From positions 62,001 to 126,000 of the forward strand of contig NZ_JANUHA010000006.1 of the NCBI RefSeq assembly GCF_024753255.1: a stretch of DNA of 64,000 bases. Reading direction: 5' to 3'. Numbering within the stretch: the stretch's first letter is position 1; the number at the start of each line of letters is the position of its first letter. The notes beneath the pieces were generated by a model. That model was not told the DNA's origin. It was given only the letters and a program-made list of their open reading frames with translations, and did not search any database. The translations under genes were made by a program, and so were the position numbers. The stretch comes from Massilia agri (GTDB lineage Bacteria > Pseudomonadota > Gammaproteobacteria > Burkholderiales > Burkholderiaceae_D). This document shows positions 19,769-30,560 of this stretch, in pieces.

Positions 19769-21420
19769 CGGATCCGCGCAAGCCAGGCTGGGACCTTGTC
19801 GCGGCCATCTGCGCGCCCTTCGGCCAGGACGGCCTTGCACTGGCTGCGCAGCTGGAAGAGTGGGGGGCGCGCCCGCGTCTCTGCCCGGACGGCGAGGCCC
19901 TCAAAGCAGCCGTTCTCGACCCTTCGCTGACGCTCCTGCTGGCGACGGACGATGCACTCGAGACCCATGCGGCCGAGCTGGCCGCTGCGCTGCGCGAGCA
20001 GCCGGCCTGGTCCGACCTCCCGATCATCGTCTTCAGCGCCCAGGCCAATAGCGGCGGCTCGCAGCAGCAATGGGCTTTCCTGCGCCAGTTCGCCAACCTG
20101 ACGGTGCTCGCGCGCCCCAGCCCCGCCAACGTGCTGCGCGCGGCCTTCGACGCCGCCTGCCGCGCGCGCGCCTGGCAATTCACGGTGCGCGAGCAGATGC
20201 AGACCCTGGCTGCCGCCGCCGGCCTGCTCGAGCAGCGCGTGCTCGAGCGCACCGCCGAACTGTATGCGGAAGTGGAAACCCGCAAGCGCGTGGAAAGCGC
20301 CCTGAACGAATCGCGCAAGCTGGAAGCGATCGGCCGCCTGACGGGCGGCGTGGCCCACGACTTCAACAACCTGCTGCAGGTGATCCAGGGTTCGACCACC
20401 CTGTTGCCCCTGGTGGAGCCGGGCGGCGAGCGCTTCCAGCGCGCCCTGCACGCGATCCAGCGCGCCGCCTCGCGCGGCGCCAAGTTGACCCACCAGCTGC
20501 TCGCTTTCGGCCGGCGCCAGGCGCTCAGCGGCGGCGCGCTCGACATCGCCAGGCAGCTGGAAGAGATGCGCGACCTGCTGCAGCAATCGCTGCGCGAGCA
20601 GATTCCGCTCAGCCTGGATATCGAGCCAGGCCTGTGGCTGGCCGATGCCGATTCCACCCAGCTCGAAGTGGCGCTCTTGAACCTGGTCGTGAACGCCAAG
20701 GATGCCTTGCCGCGCGGCGGCAGCGTGACCATCGGCGCCTGCAACCTCACGCTGCCGTCGCCGAAGGCCGGCGAGACCGAGCTGCGCGGCGAATTCGTCT
20801 GGCTCACCGTCGCCGACAACGGTCCCGGCATGGCGCCCGAGGTCGAAGCGCAGGCCTTCGATCCCTTCTTCACGACGAAGCCGGTCGGCGCCGGCACCGG
20901 GCTCGGCCTGAGCCAGGTGTATGGCTTCGCCAGGCAGTCGGGCGGGACTGCATGGATCGATACCTCGCCCGAGGGCACCAGGGTGTCGATCGTGCTGCCG
21001 CGCAGCCAGGCTGCGGTGGCGCCGGACAAGGAAGGCAGTAGCGACGTGGCGCCGCTCGCGGTCGCGGGCAGGCGCGTGCTGCTGGTCGAGGACGACCCCG
21101 AAGTCGCGGACGCCACCCTGACCCTGCTCGAGAACCTGGGTTGCAGAACCACGCTCGCATGCGACGCGCAAGAGGCGCTGCGGCAGCCCCTGGACGCCTT
21201 CGACCTGCTGTTCTCGGATGTGGTCATGCCCGGCGCGATGGACGGCATCGGCCTGGCGCGCCGGGTGCGCGAGCTGCGCCCAGGCATGCCGATCCTGCTT
21301 GCCAGCGGCTACGTGGTGGCGCCCGAGCGCCTGCAGGGGCTGTCGATCAGCGTCCTGGCCAAGCCCTACACGCAGGAAGAGTTGCGCAAGGCCTTGGGGC
21401 GTCTGCTGACCGGCCAGTGA
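19765..21420 (+). CDS. Hybrid sensor histidine kinase with degenerate N-terminal and intact C-terminal receiver
   Basis: The 551-residue cytosolic protein begins with a receiver-like domain (about 1-120) whose phosphoacceptor region reads LLLATDDALE rather than a normal Asp-strand end, so it may be a pseudo-receiver. A coiled coil follows (LEQRVLERTAELYAEVETRK), then a HisKA domain with the H-box GGVAHDFNNLLQVI, an HATPase domain (NLVVNAKDAL, DNGPGMAP, GTGLGLSQVYG), and a C-terminal receiver with the acceptor Asp in LLFSDVVMPG. No membrane segment or PAS sensor is visible, so the signal may come from the coupled KaiC-like ATPase. No separate DNA-binding response regulator lies nearby. Confidence 0.9.
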   Translation: MTDPRKPGWDLVAAICAPFGQDGLALAAQLEEWGARPRLCPDGEALKAAVLDPSLTLLLATDDALETHAAELAAALREQPAWSDLPIIVFSAQANSGGSQQQWAFLRQFANLTVLARPSPANVLRAAFDAACRARAWQFTVREQMQTLAAAAGLLEQRVLERTAELYAEVETRKRVESALNESRKLEAIGRLTGGVAHDFNNLLQVIQGSTTLLPLVEPGGERFQRALHAIQRAASRGAKLTHQLLAFGRRQALSGGALDIARQLEEMRDLLQQSLREQIPLSLDIEPGLWLADADSTQLEVALLNLVVNAKDALPRGGSVTIGACNLTLPSPKAGETELRGEFVWLTVADNGPGMAPEVEAQAFDPFFTTKPVGAGTGLGLSQVYGFARQSGGTAWIDTSPEGTRVSIVLPRSQAAVAPDKEGSSDVAPLAVAGRRVLLVEDDPEVADATLTLLENLGCRTTLACDAQEALRQPLDAFDLLFSDVVMPGAMDGIGLARRVRELRPGMPILLASGYVVAPERLQGLSISVLAKPYTQEELRKALGRLLTGQ

Positions 21421-21493
21421 CATTCGGTGGCTTTTGCCACGCCCGCCATCTGCTAATCTCGCGGCTATCCGTCTTTTCACCGCAGAGAACCGA

Positions 21494-23098
21494 ATGGCAT
21501 TCAACAAGCACTGGCCCATCATCCTCGCGCTCGGCGCATTCCCGTCCCACGCCGTCGAGGCGCCCATCCAGAGCGTCACGCTCTATCCCGGCAGCGCCAC
21601 GGTGGAGCGCGTGGTGCAGGTGGCTCCGGGCGCGTCCCTGGTCGAGATCACCGGCCTGCTGGCCAACTTCAACACCGACACGGTGCGCCTGCAGGCCGAC
21701 CCGGGCATCCAGGTCGGCCAGGTGGTGACGCGCGACCAGGGGAATCTCGATAACCCGAGCCCGCGCGCGGCCGAGCTGGAAGCGAAGATCCAGGCGCTGG
21801 AAGACCAGGTCGCCGTGATCGACGCGGAAGCCAAGGCGGCGCAGGTGGTGCAGGGCTACCTCGAACGCCTGGGCGGCGCCGACAACGCGGCCGGCCGCCC
21901 CGCGCCCGTCGATCCGAAGGCCCTGGCAGGCACCCTGGACGCGATCCGCAAGGGCGCGAGCGACGCCCTGCAGCGCGTGCACGATGGCGAGGTCAAAAAG
22001 CGCGCTTTAACCAAGCAGCTCGAGGTCTTCAAGCGCGACCTGGCCAAGGTCCAGGCCAGCACCCGCGAGAGCCGCGTGATGACGGTGGCCGTCTCGGCGA
22101 AGCAGGCGGGCCGCATCGTGCTTTCGTACCAGGTCAACCGCGCCGGCTGGAAGCCGGCCTACCGCGCTTCGCTGGATTCGAACGCTTCCACGCTCGACAT
22201 TGAACGGATGGCGACGATTTCGCAGAAGACCGGCGAGGACTGGAGCCGCGTGAAGCTGCGCCTGTCGACCGGCCAGCCGAGCCTGTCGGTCAATGCGCCC
22301 GATCCGTCGCCCTGGCTGCTGACCTGGCAGCCGCCGGTACAGCTGGAGCTCGCGCAATCCTACCTGGCCGCGCCGGCGCCGCCACCTCCGCCCGCGCCCT
22401 CGGCAAGGCAGCGGGTGGCGGTGAGCGGATCGAGGGTGGCGGACGACTACGTCGCGCCGGTGCTGGAGACGCAAGGGAACTTCACCACCGAATTCGAGGT
22501 GCCGGCCCGGGTCGACCTGGCCTCGGACGGCCGCGAGATCTCGGTCGCGCTGTCGCGCCAGTCGATGCCGGTCAGGCAGAGCGTGCGCATCGCGCCGCGC
22601 TACTACCGTGACCTGGCGGTCCTGACGATCGATGCGCCGCGCCCCGAGGGCGTCTGGCTGCCCGGCCAGGTGCAGCTGCGCCGTGATGGCGCCTATGTCG
22701 GCTCCCTGCACTGGAATCCGCAGGAGGAGGAGCGCTTCGCCATGGCCTTCGGACGCGATCCGCTGGTGCGCGTGACGGTCGAGAACCGCAACGAGAAGTC
22801 CGGCCAGAAGGGGCTGTTCAAGCGCGACAACGAGCGCCGTATCGCCGACAGCTACGTAGTCACGAACCTGCACCGCCAGCCGATCGATGTGCTGGTGCTG
22901 GAGCCGACGCCGGTGAGCCAGTCTGACCAGGTGCAGGTGAAGGTGGCGCTCAGCCCCGCGGCGACGGTGAAGGACTGGCAGCAGCGCCGCGGCCTGATGG
23001 GATGGGAGCGCGTCTTGAAGCCGAACGAGACGGCGCGCTTCGATATGGACTACGAGATCGCCTACCCGAAGGAAGGCAGCGTGAGCGGCCTGAACTAG
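21494..23098 (+). CDS. DUF4139/DUF4140 protein, mucoidy-inhibitor A-like
   Basis: The 534-residue protein starts with a signal peptide (MAFNKHWPIILALGAFPSHA) and then SVTLYPGSATVERVVQVAPG, the DUF4140 N-terminal domain. A coiled coil at about 95-190 follows, then the DUF4139 beta-rich domain (SYQVNRAGWKPAYRASLDS, ending ARFDMDYEIAYPKEG). Family members are probably exported; the MuiA name comes from suppression of mucoidy, and no mechanism is established. A proline-rich linker lies near residue 295. Its stop overlaps the stop of the convergent channel gene. Confidence 0.84.
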   Translation: MAFNKHWPIILALGAFPSHAVEAPIQSVTLYPGSATVERVVQVAPGASLVEITGLLANFNTDTVRLQADPGIQVGQVVTRDQGNLDNPSPRAAELEAKIQALEDQVAVIDAEAKAAQVVQGYLERLGGADNAAGRPAPVDPKALAGTLDAIRKGASDALQRVHDGEVKKRALTKQLEVFKRDLAKVQASTRESRVMTVAVSAKQAGRIVLSYQVNRAGWKPAYRASLDSNASTLDIERMATISQKTGEDWSRVKLRLSTGQPSLSVNAPDPSPWLLTWQPPVQLELAQSYLAAPAPPPPPAPSARQRVAVSGSRVADDYVAPVLETQGNFTTEFEVPARVDLASDGREISVALSRQSMPVRQSVRIAPRYYRDLAVLTIDAPRPEGVWLPGQVQLRRDGAYVGSLHWNPQEEERFAMAFGRDPLVRVTVENRNEKSGQKGLFKRDNERRIADSYVVTNLHRQPIDVLVLEPTPVSQSDQVQVKVALSPAATVKDWQQRRGLMGWERVLKPNETARFDMDYEIAYPKEGSVSGLN

Positions 23099-23700
23099 CG
23101 TCCCATGCGCAGGTCGAACTTCCACGTCAGCAGGCGCAGGCCGCTGATGAACAGGGCGCTCGACCACAGCGCGAAGTCGTGCTCGACGCCGTACTTGCCC
23201 ATCAGGAGGAACATCCAGTTGCCCAGGAAGGCGCAGATGGCGTAGGGCTTCCCGTCGCGGAAGACCATCGGCACCTCGTTGCAGACGATGTCGCGCAGGA
23301 CGCCGCCGAAGATCCCGGTGATCACACCCATCATCGAGGCGATGAAGATCGGCATGTTGGCGTCCAGGGCCGCCGAGGTGCCGGCGATCGAGAACAGGCC
23401 CAGGCCGACGGCGTCGGCGATCACGATCAGGCGTTCGGAGACGATCTGGCGCAGGGTGCGGATTAACGGGGAGGCGACCAGCGCCAGCACGAAGATCAGG
23501 ATCGCGTATTCCTGGTGGATGACCCAGAACAGGGGGCGGCGGTCGAGCAGGATGTCGCGCAGGGTGCCGCCGCCGAATGCGGCGATGAAGGCCACCGTGA
23601 AGACACCGACCAGGTCCATGCGCTTGCGCCTGGCTTCGATGAAGCCCGAGAAGGCGCCGACCAGGATCGCCATGATTTCGATGAACTTGATGAGGGTCAT
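23095..23700 (-). CDS. TRIC-type trimeric cation channel family protein (UPF0126)
   Basis: The 201-residue inner-membrane protein has seven hydrophobic segments arranged as an internal duplication: AAFGGGTLRDILLDRRPLFW in the first half and GIFGGVLRDIVCNEVPMVF in the second. The paired GGGxxRD motifs are diagnostic of bacterial TRIC homologues, which form trimeric channels for monovalent cations. An alternative upstream start at 23784 would lie in the intergenic repeat and lacks family similarity, so the ATG at 23700 is chosen. Confidence 0.92.
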   Translation of the reverse strand: MTLIKFIEIMAILVGAFSGFIEARRKRMDLVGVFTVAFIAAFGGGTLRDILLDRRPLFWVIHQEYAILIFVLALVASPLIRTLRQIVSERLIVIADAVGLGLFSIAGTSAALDANMPIFIASMMGVITGIFGGVLRDIVCNEVPMVFRDGKPYAICAFLGNWMFLLMGKYGVEHDFALWSSALFISGLRLLTWKFDLRMGR

Positions 23701-23749
23701 GCGGTAAGGAGGAGCCCGTGATGTTGCTAGACTACCATGCCAATCCGCA

Positions 23750-23864
23750 TGTAGGGTGGGCGGCTTCGCCGCCCACGCGTTCAAATTTCGGTGGCGGTGT
23801 GAGGACGCGTTTCGAACCGCATGGGCCGGTTGAACGCGCGGTCGGCGAAGCCGACCACCCTACA
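23750..23864. repeat. Palindromic intergenic repeat, intact inverted pair
   Basis: Two 35-bp copies face each other: a forward copy at 23750-23784 (TGTAGGGTGGGCGGC, TTCG, CCGCCCACGCGTTCAA) and a reverse copy at 23830-23864. Each folds into its own GC-rich hairpin, and their GCGTTCAA ends point inward across 45 bp. The outer end of the reverse copy supplies the TAG stop codon of the phytochrome gene (23860-23862). The layout resembles REP/BIME elements. Confidence 0.8.
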
Positions 23865-26043
23865 GGAGCGGGAGTCGTACCGAGAAGATGACCTCGCTGC
23901 CATCATGGCGATACGCGATCTCGCCATGGTGCTCGCGCACGATCTGCTGCGCGATGTAGAGGCCCAGCCCCATGCCCGTGCGGTTGCGCGGGTTGTTCAG
24001 GGAGGCGCGCTTGAAAGGATTGAACAGCGTGGCCGCGACTTCCGGCGGAATCGGGGCGCCGGCGTTGCTGACGTCGACGACCGCCTCCTTGCCCTGCACG
24101 GTCACGCACACCCGCACCGGCTTGCCGGCTTCGCCGTGGTGGCGCGCGTTGCTCAGCAGGTTGGACAGCACCTGCGCCAGGCGGCCGCTGTCGGCGTTCA
24201 CCATGGCCGGTTCGTCGCAGGTCAGCTGGAAGGGAATGGCCGGGTAGGCCATGCGCGCCTCGTCGATCAGGTCTTCCACCAGTTCCGTCAGGTTCACGGG
24301 TTCGAGCGTCACGCCCAGGCCCAGGCCGCCGTCGATACGGCTCATGTCCAGCACCTGGGTGATCATGCGCTGCATGCGGCTGGTGGAGGACTGGATGCGC
24401 TTCCCCAGCGTCGGCTGGGCGCTGCCTTTTTCCAGCACCATGCCGGCCATATTGATCGAGTGGAGCGGGTCGCGCAGGTCGTGCCCCAGCATGGCCAGCA
24501 GCTGGGCGCGGGTCGCCTCGGTCTGGGTGCGGCGCGAAGTCATCACGCGCACCAGTTCGGCCAGCGTCAGGCGCGCGTTGGAGAGAATGGTCGATTCCCA
24601 GGGATGCGCATGGCCGCGCACCGTCTCGTACCAGGCGTCAAAAGAGCCGCGCGGCGTCAGTCGCTCGCCCAGCGGGCCGAAGGCCGTGGTCTTTTCAGGA
24701 CGGCCGCCCCAGGCGACCTGCTCGATCTGCTCGAGGCGCAGCAGTACGTTCCAGCCGTGCGCGGGCGGGTCGAAGGGCAGGGCCAGCAGGCCTACCCACT
24801 TGCCCAGCTGGCCGCGCACCGGCTCCGGCCAGTCGCCCTGCTTCTCGCGCACCACCAGTTCGTGGCCGTTCTCGGGGAGCGAGGCGACGATGGCCTCGGC
24901 CAGGCCGGGCGGCAGGTCGGCGCCGTGCACGCGCAGCTTGCCGTAGTAGCTGGTGACCTGGGCCTGGGCCTGCGTCGCGGCCAGCATGGCCTCCGAGAAG
25001 CGGCCGAAGGTTTCCAGCGGATCGTCTTCCAGCAGCAGGTCTTCGATCAGCTTGGTGCGGGTCGAGGCCGAGCGCTCGATCATCGCCGTTTCGAGGCGCG
25101 ATTCGATGCTGTGGATGGTCGAGGCCATCACCTGGGCCAGCACGTCGGCCGCCATGCGGATCGAGTAGGGGACCAGCTTGCGCGACATGTGATGGCAGGC
25201 GACCAGGCCCCACAGGCGGCCGTTGATGACGATCGAGACGCTCATCGAGGCGCCCACGCCCATGTTCTTCAGGTATTCGATGTGGACCGGCGAGACGCTG
25301 CGCAGCACCGCGTGGCTCATGTCGAGCGGCAGCGCCTCCGGCGCGCCGAGCAGGGGCACGGCCTCGTACTGCACGTCGATGATCGAGCGCAGGGTGTTCA
25401 GGATGTACAGGCGGCGCGCCTGGGCCGGGATGTCTGAGGCCGGGTAGCGCTGGCCGAGGTAGGGCACGAGACTATCGCGCCGGCTTTCCGCCACCACGTC
25501 GCCGCTGTCGTCGGGACGGAAGCGGTAGGCCATCACCCGGTCGAAGCCGGTGAAGTCGCGGATCTGGTCGACCGCGCTGGCAAGCAGGCCCTCGATGGTC
25601 TTCTGGCGGCGCAGGCGGTCGATCGAGGCATGGGCCTTGAGCGCGAAATGGGTCACCTCGTCGGCGCCGACTTCGCGCTGCTCGAATTCGGCGACCACGC
25701 GGCCAAGGCCGGCATGCACGATGCAGTCGTAGTCGGCGCCGCCCAGGGAAACCGGCACCATCGAGGGCGTCACTTCGCGCTCGCCCGGGCCGATGTAGTC
25801 GATCAGGAGTTCCAGCGCCGCGGGCGGCAGGGCGAGGGAGGCGTAGGGGAGGCCGAGGGTGAGCTCGAGGCCGAGCATGGAGGCGGCATTCGCGCTCCAG
25901 CCTTCGAGCAGGCCGGCATCGTTGAAGAACAGGAGGGCGCCGTGGGGTTGGATCGAACCGGGGATGTGGATGGGCTCGTCCGCACAGTTCAGCAAGTCGA
26001 CCTGGCGGCCGTGCTCCATTGGAATCACGGTGGTACCCTTCAC
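23860..26043 (-). CDS. bphP: Bacteriophytochrome sensor histidine kinase
   Basis: This red/far-red light sensor kinase has 727 residues in the order PAS-GAF-PHY-HisKA-HATPase. The biliverdin-binding cysteine is Cys20 in LLNCADEPIHIPGSIQPHG, the position used by bacterial rather than plant phytochromes. The GAF domain has the chromophore-pocket motif RYPASDIPAQARRLYI. The kinase H-box is LLAMLGHDLRDPLHSINMAG and the ATP lid reads NPRNRTGMGLGLYIAQQIV. No haem oxygenase (bphO) or response regulator gene is adjacent, so biliverdin must come from elsewhere. The stop lies within a palindromic repeat. A later ATG at 26019 is an alternative start. Confidence 0.95.
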   Translation of the reverse strand: MKGTTVIPMEHGRQVDLLNCADEPIHIPGSIQPHGALLFFNDAGLLEGWSANAASMLGLELTLGLPYASLALPPAALELLIDYIGPGEREVTPSMVPVSLGGADYDCIVHAGLGRVVAEFEQREVGADEVTHFALKAHASIDRLRRQKTIEGLLASAVDQIRDFTGFDRVMAYRFRPDDSGDVVAESRRDSLVPYLGQRYPASDIPAQARRLYILNTLRSIIDVQYEAVPLLGAPEALPLDMSHAVLRSVSPVHIEYLKNMGVGASMSVSIVINGRLWGLVACHHMSRKLVPYSIRMAADVLAQVMASTIHSIESRLETAMIERSASTRTKLIEDLLLEDDPLETFGRFSEAMLAATQAQAQVTSYYGKLRVHGADLPPGLAEAIVASLPENGHELVVREKQGDWPEPVRGQLGKWVGLLALPFDPPAHGWNVLLRLEQIEQVAWGGRPEKTTAFGPLGERLTPRGSFDAWYETVRGHAHPWESTILSNARLTLAELVRVMTSRRTQTEATRAQLLAMLGHDLRDPLHSINMAGMVLEKGSAQPTLGKRIQSSTSRMQRMITQVLDMSRIDGGLGLGVTLEPVNLTELVEDLIDEARMAYPAIPFQLTCDEPAMVNADSGRLAQVLSNLLSNARHHGEAGKPVRVCVTVQGKEAVVDVSNAGAPIPPEVAATLFNPFKRASLNNPRNRTGMGLGLYIAQQIVREHHGEIAYRHDGSEVIFSVRLPLL

Positions 26044-26143
26044 GCGCCGCCCTTTCTCGTCAATTCCGGCAAATACCGGCGCTGCATATTTTACATGGAA
26101 TGCCTGTTGCCCGACGCAACATTTACGTTTGCGCTCGAAGCAT

Positions 26144-26812
26144 TCAATCGACGAGGGCGGGGCGCAGCAGGACGATCAGGGCGCCGTGGCCGCCATCCTT
26201 CTTGCCGGCCACGCAGAAGGCCACCACCTCACTCTTCTGCACCAGCCAGCTGTGCACGATTCCACGGAGCACCGGCTGGCCCTTCGGCGAGCCGTAGCCG
26301 ATGCCATGGACGATGCGCACGCAGCGCACGCCGCGGCGATTCGCGCGGGCCAGGAAATCGGTGACGGCGTCGCGCGCCTCGTCGCGGTTCATGCCGTGCA
26401 GGTCCAGTTCGTCCTGGACTGGCCAGTGGCGCTTGCGCATCTTGCGCACCACGTCGGGGCCGACGCCCGGCTGGGCGTAGCTCAGCGATGGATCTTCGTC
26501 GAGCAGGCCGTCGACGTCGAAGAGGTCGGACAGCGACTCGCGCAGCACCGCTTCGGTTTCCTCTTCCTCGGTGAGGGGTTTGCGGTCCTGGAAGCTGCGC
26601 TCGGAGGCCACGTAGACCGGGCGGTAGACGTAGCGGTCCGACTCGGGCAGCTTGTGCACGCCTTCCATCGCGCCGCGGAATTCCACGGCGCGTTCCTTCG
26701 CAATCCGCTCGCGCTTTTCGCGTTCGGCCTGTTCGATGGCGCGCAGGCGCTCGTCTTCCTTGAGCTTGTCGCGCAAGCCCTTCAGCTCGGAAAAGTCCTT
26801 CATGCCCGCCAT
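26144..26812 (-). CDS. Smr-domain protein (MutS2 C-terminal-like nuclease domain)
   Basis: The 222-residue protein has a charged, coiled N-terminal part (KDKLKEDERLRAIEQAEREK is typical in style) and a C-terminal Smr domain with VQDELDLHGMNRDEARDAV and IVHGIGYGSPKGQPVLR. The LDLHG and HGxGxGxLK-like motifs are those of DNA/RNA-binding or nicking Smr proteins. It resembles the stand-alone SmrA/SmrB group; SmrB rescues collided ribosomes in E. coli, but I would not assign that role here. It lies 15 bp downstream of trxB on the same strand and is probably co-transcribed with it. Confidence 0.88.
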   Translation of the reverse strand: MAGMKDFSELKGLRDKLKEDERLRAIEQAEREKRERIAKERAVEFRGAMEGVHKLPESDRYVYRPVYVASERSFQDRKPLTEEEETEAVLRESLSDLFDVDGLLDEDPSLSYAQPGVGPDVVRKMRKRHWPVQDELDLHGMNRDEARDAVTDFLARANRRGVRCVRIVHGIGYGSPKGQPVLRGIVHSWLVQKSEVVAFCVAGKKDGGHGALIVLLRPALVD

Positions 26813-26827
26813 CGTACCGCTACTCCT

Positions 26828-27799
<972 letters not shown>

Positions 27800-27988
27800 C
27801 TATCGTAATTGGATGAACAAGCGGAAACTGGGGGCGGCCTGCGCCGAATCAAGACCTGGAATGCAACAGGCGAGCAACACAAGATTATAGACGATGATGC
27901 AGATGAGCATGAATCGTAGGCCAGCCCAGCTGTATATGGCTTAGAATGGGCGGATTGCCGTTAGCGATTACTTCAAGCAGCACCCAGC

Positions 27989-30475
27989 ATGAGCAAGAAT
28001 AGCCAAGCAAGCACCTCAGGATATACCCGCACCGCCCAGACGGTACGCTCCCGCCAGCCCCTGCCGGGCCGGCTGTCGCGCCTCCTCATGGAAGCGCGCT
28101 GGATCGCCATGGCCGTCGCCTTCCTGTATTTCGTGCTGATCCTGATCAGTTATAACAAGGGCGACCCGGGCTGGTCCCACGCCAACGCCGTCCCCAAGAT
28201 CGCCAACCTGGGCGGCAAGGCGGGCGCCTGGCTGTCCGACCTGCTGCTCTTCATCTTCGGCTTCTCCGCCTGGTGGTGGGGCGTGATCTTCCTGCGCGGC
28301 GTCTGGCAGGGCTGGCGCCGCCTGACCGGCCGCCTGGCCCCCGCCGAGGAGCCGGGCCATACGGGCGAGATGTATGTACGCTGGACCGGATTCGCCATCA
28401 TGTTTGCCGGCAGCCTGGGCCTGGAATACCTGCGCATGTGGTCCTGGAACGTCGAGCTGCCGCGCGCGGCCGGCGGCGTGCTGGGCCAGGTGATCGGCCA
28501 TTCGGCCCACGTCGCCTTCGGCTTCACCGGCGCGACCCTGCTGCTCCTGCTGCTCTTCGGCCTGGGCTTCTCGCTGTTCTTCCAGGTGTCCTGGCTGGCC
28601 GTGGCCGAGCGCATCGGCGAGTCGGTAGAAGCTACCCTTGACTGGTTCCGCCTGCGCATGGAAGACCATGAGGACCGCAAGCGCGGCGAGGCGGCCGCGG
28701 TGGCCCGCGACGAGCTGGTCGTGCACGAGCGCCAGAAATTCGCCGAGAAGCATCCCGAACCGACCCAGATCGTCAAGGCCGAGCCGATGCTGGAGGCGCC
28801 GCGCACGCCGCGCCCGGAACCGAAGAGCGAGCCGATGATGGAACCGGTGATTGCGCCGGCTGCGACGCCCTCGCCGGTGGCGGCAAGCGCGCCCTCGTTC
28901 AAGATCGAGCCGCAGATGACCAGCGTGCCGAAGTCCGAGCGCGCCCAGAAAGAGATGCAGACGCCGCTGTTCCACGAGCTGGCGGGCGAGGGCGGCCTGC
29001 CGCCGCTGGCCCTGCTCGACGAGGCGCCGCCGGCCCAGGAAGCCGTGTCCATCGAGACCCTGGAATTCACCAGCCGCCTGATCGAGAAGAAGCTGTCCGA
29101 CTTCGGCGTCGAGGCCAAGGTCGTCGCCGCCTATCCGGGCCCGGTCGTCACCCGCTACGAGATCGAGCCGGCCACCGGCGTCAAGGGCAGCCAGATCGTC
29201 AACTTGGCGCGCGACCTGGCGCGTTCGCTGTCCCTGACCTCGATCCGCGTGGTCGAGACCATCCCGGGCAAGAACTACATGGCGCTCGAGCTGCCGAATC
29301 CGAAGCGCCAGATCGTGCGCCTGACCGAGATCCTCGGTTCCAAGGTCTACGGCGACAGCGCCTCCAGCCTCACGGTCGCCCTGGGCAAGGACATCGCCGG
29401 CAAGCCGGTGGTGGCGGACCTGGCCAAGATGCCGCACCTGCTGGTGGCGGGTACCACCGGTTCCGGCAAGTCGGTCGGCATCAACGCGACCATCCTGTCA
29501 CTGCTGTATAAAGCCGACCCTGCGGACGTGCGCCTGATCCTGATCGACCCGAAGATGCTGGAGATGTCGGTGTACGAGGGCATTCCGCACCTGCTGGCGC
29601 CGGTCGTGACCGATATGCGCCAGGCCGGCCATGCGCTGAACTGGGCGGTCAACGAGATGGAGCGCCGCTACAAGCTGATGTCGAAGCTCGGCGTGCGTAA
29701 CCTGGCCGGCTACAACGGCAAGATCCTTGACGCGGCAAAACGGGAAGAACACATCCCGAATCCGTTCTCGATCACCCCGGATTCGCCCGAGCCGCTGGAA
29801 AAACTGCCGACCATCGTCATCATCATCGACGAACTGGCCGACCTGATGATGGTGGTGGGCAAGAAGGTGGAAGAGCTGATCGCCCGTATCGCCCAGAAGG
29901 CGCGTGCGGCCGGCATCCACCTGATCCTGGCGACCCAGCGTCCGTCGGTGGACGTGATCACGGGCCTGATCAAGGCGAACATCCCGACCCGCATCGCCTT
30001 CCAGGTGAGTTCAAAGATCGACTCGCGCACGATTCTCGACCAGATGGGCGCGGAAACCCTGCTGGGCATGGGTGACATGCTCTACATGCCGCCGGGGACC
30101 GGCCTGCCGATCCGCGTGCACGGGGCCTTCGTGTCGGACGACGAAGTGCATCGAGTTGTAAAACATCTCCAGTCGCTCGGTGAACCGAACTATATTGAAG
30201 GCATTCTGGAGGGCGGGACGCTGGAAGAGGGCAATGCCGACGGCATCCCGGCGGGCGAGGGCGGCGGCGAATCCGACGCGCTCTACGACCAGGCCGTGGC
30301 CGTGGTGCTCAAGAACCGCAAGGCCTCGATCTCCCTGGTCCAGCGCCACCTGCGCATCGGCTACAACCGCGCCGCCCGCCTGATCGAGCAGATGGAGCAG
30401 AGTGGCCTGGTGTCGCCGATGCAGTCGAACGGCAACCGCGACATCCTGGTTCCCGCGACCTCCGCCGCCGAATAA
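27989..30475 (+). CDS. ftsK: DNA translocase FtsK
   Basis: FtsK is anchored at the division septum and pumps DNA toward dif for chromosome dimer resolution. The 828-residue protein has four N-terminal membrane segments, a Pro/Glu/Lys-rich linker (about 240-345), an alpha-beta motor with Walker A GTTGSGKS at 488-495 and Walker [14 protein letters not shown], and the C-terminal winged-helix gamma domain ([22 protein letters not shown]) that reads KOPS sites. The linker is shorter than in E. coli, as is common in betaproteobacteria. It begins the conserved series ftsK, lolA, rarA, serS. Confidence 0.97.
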   Translation: MSKNSQASTSGYTRTAQTVRSRQPLPGRLSRLLMEARWIAMAVAFLYFVLILISYNKGDPGWSHANAVPKIANLGGKAGAWLSDLLLFIFGFSAWWWGVIFLRGVWQGWRRLTGRLAPAEEPGHTGEMYVRWTGFAIMFAGSLGLEYLRMWSWNVELPRAAGGVLGQVIGHSAHVAFGFTGATLLLLLLFGLGFSLFFQVSWLAVAERIGESVEATLDWFRLRMEDHEDRKRGEAAAVARDELVVHERQKFAEKHPEPTQIVKAEPMLEAPRTPRPEPKSEPMMEPVIAPAATPSPVAASAPSFKIEPQMTSVPKSERAQKEMQTPLFHELAGEGGLPPLALLDEAPPAQEAVSIETLEFTSRLIEKKLSDFGVEAKVVAAYPGPVVTRYEIEPATGVKGSQIVNLARDLARSLSLTSIRVVETIPGKNYMALELPNPKRQIVRLTEILGSKVYGDSASSLTVALGKDIAGKPVVADLAKMPHLLVAGTTGSGKSVGINATILSLLYKADPADVRLILIDPKMLEMSVYEGIPHLLAPVVTDMRQAGHALNWAVNEMERRYKLMSKLGVRNLAGYNGKILDAAKREEHIPNPFSITPDSPEPLEKLPTIVIIIDELADLMMVVGKKVEELIARIAQKARAAGIHLILATQRPSVDVITGLIKANIPTRIAFQVSSKIDSRTILDQMGAETLLGMGDMLYMPPGTGLPIRVHGAFVSDDEVHRVVKHLQSLGEPNYIEGILEGGTLEEGNADGIPAGEGGGESDALYDQAVAVVLKNRKASISLVQRHLRIGYNRAARLIEQMEQSGLVSPMQSNGNRDILVPATSAAE

Positions 30476-30489
30476 CCCGCGTCCGCTTT

Positions 30490-30524
30490 TGTAGGGTGGA
30501 CGGGTCTCCCGTCCGCGCGTTCAA
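30490..30524 (+). repeat. Palindromic intergenic repeat, single copy
   Basis: One forward 35-bp unit lies between ftsK and lolA: TGTAGGGTGGACGGG, TCT, CCCGTCCGCGCGTTCAA. The GACGGG/CCCGTC arms form a hairpin, which might also terminate or attenuate transcription after ftsK, although no T-tract follows. Confidence 0.8.
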
Positions 30525-30560
30525 GCAGCGGATGGGGACCACAACAAGAGGAATAGACAG

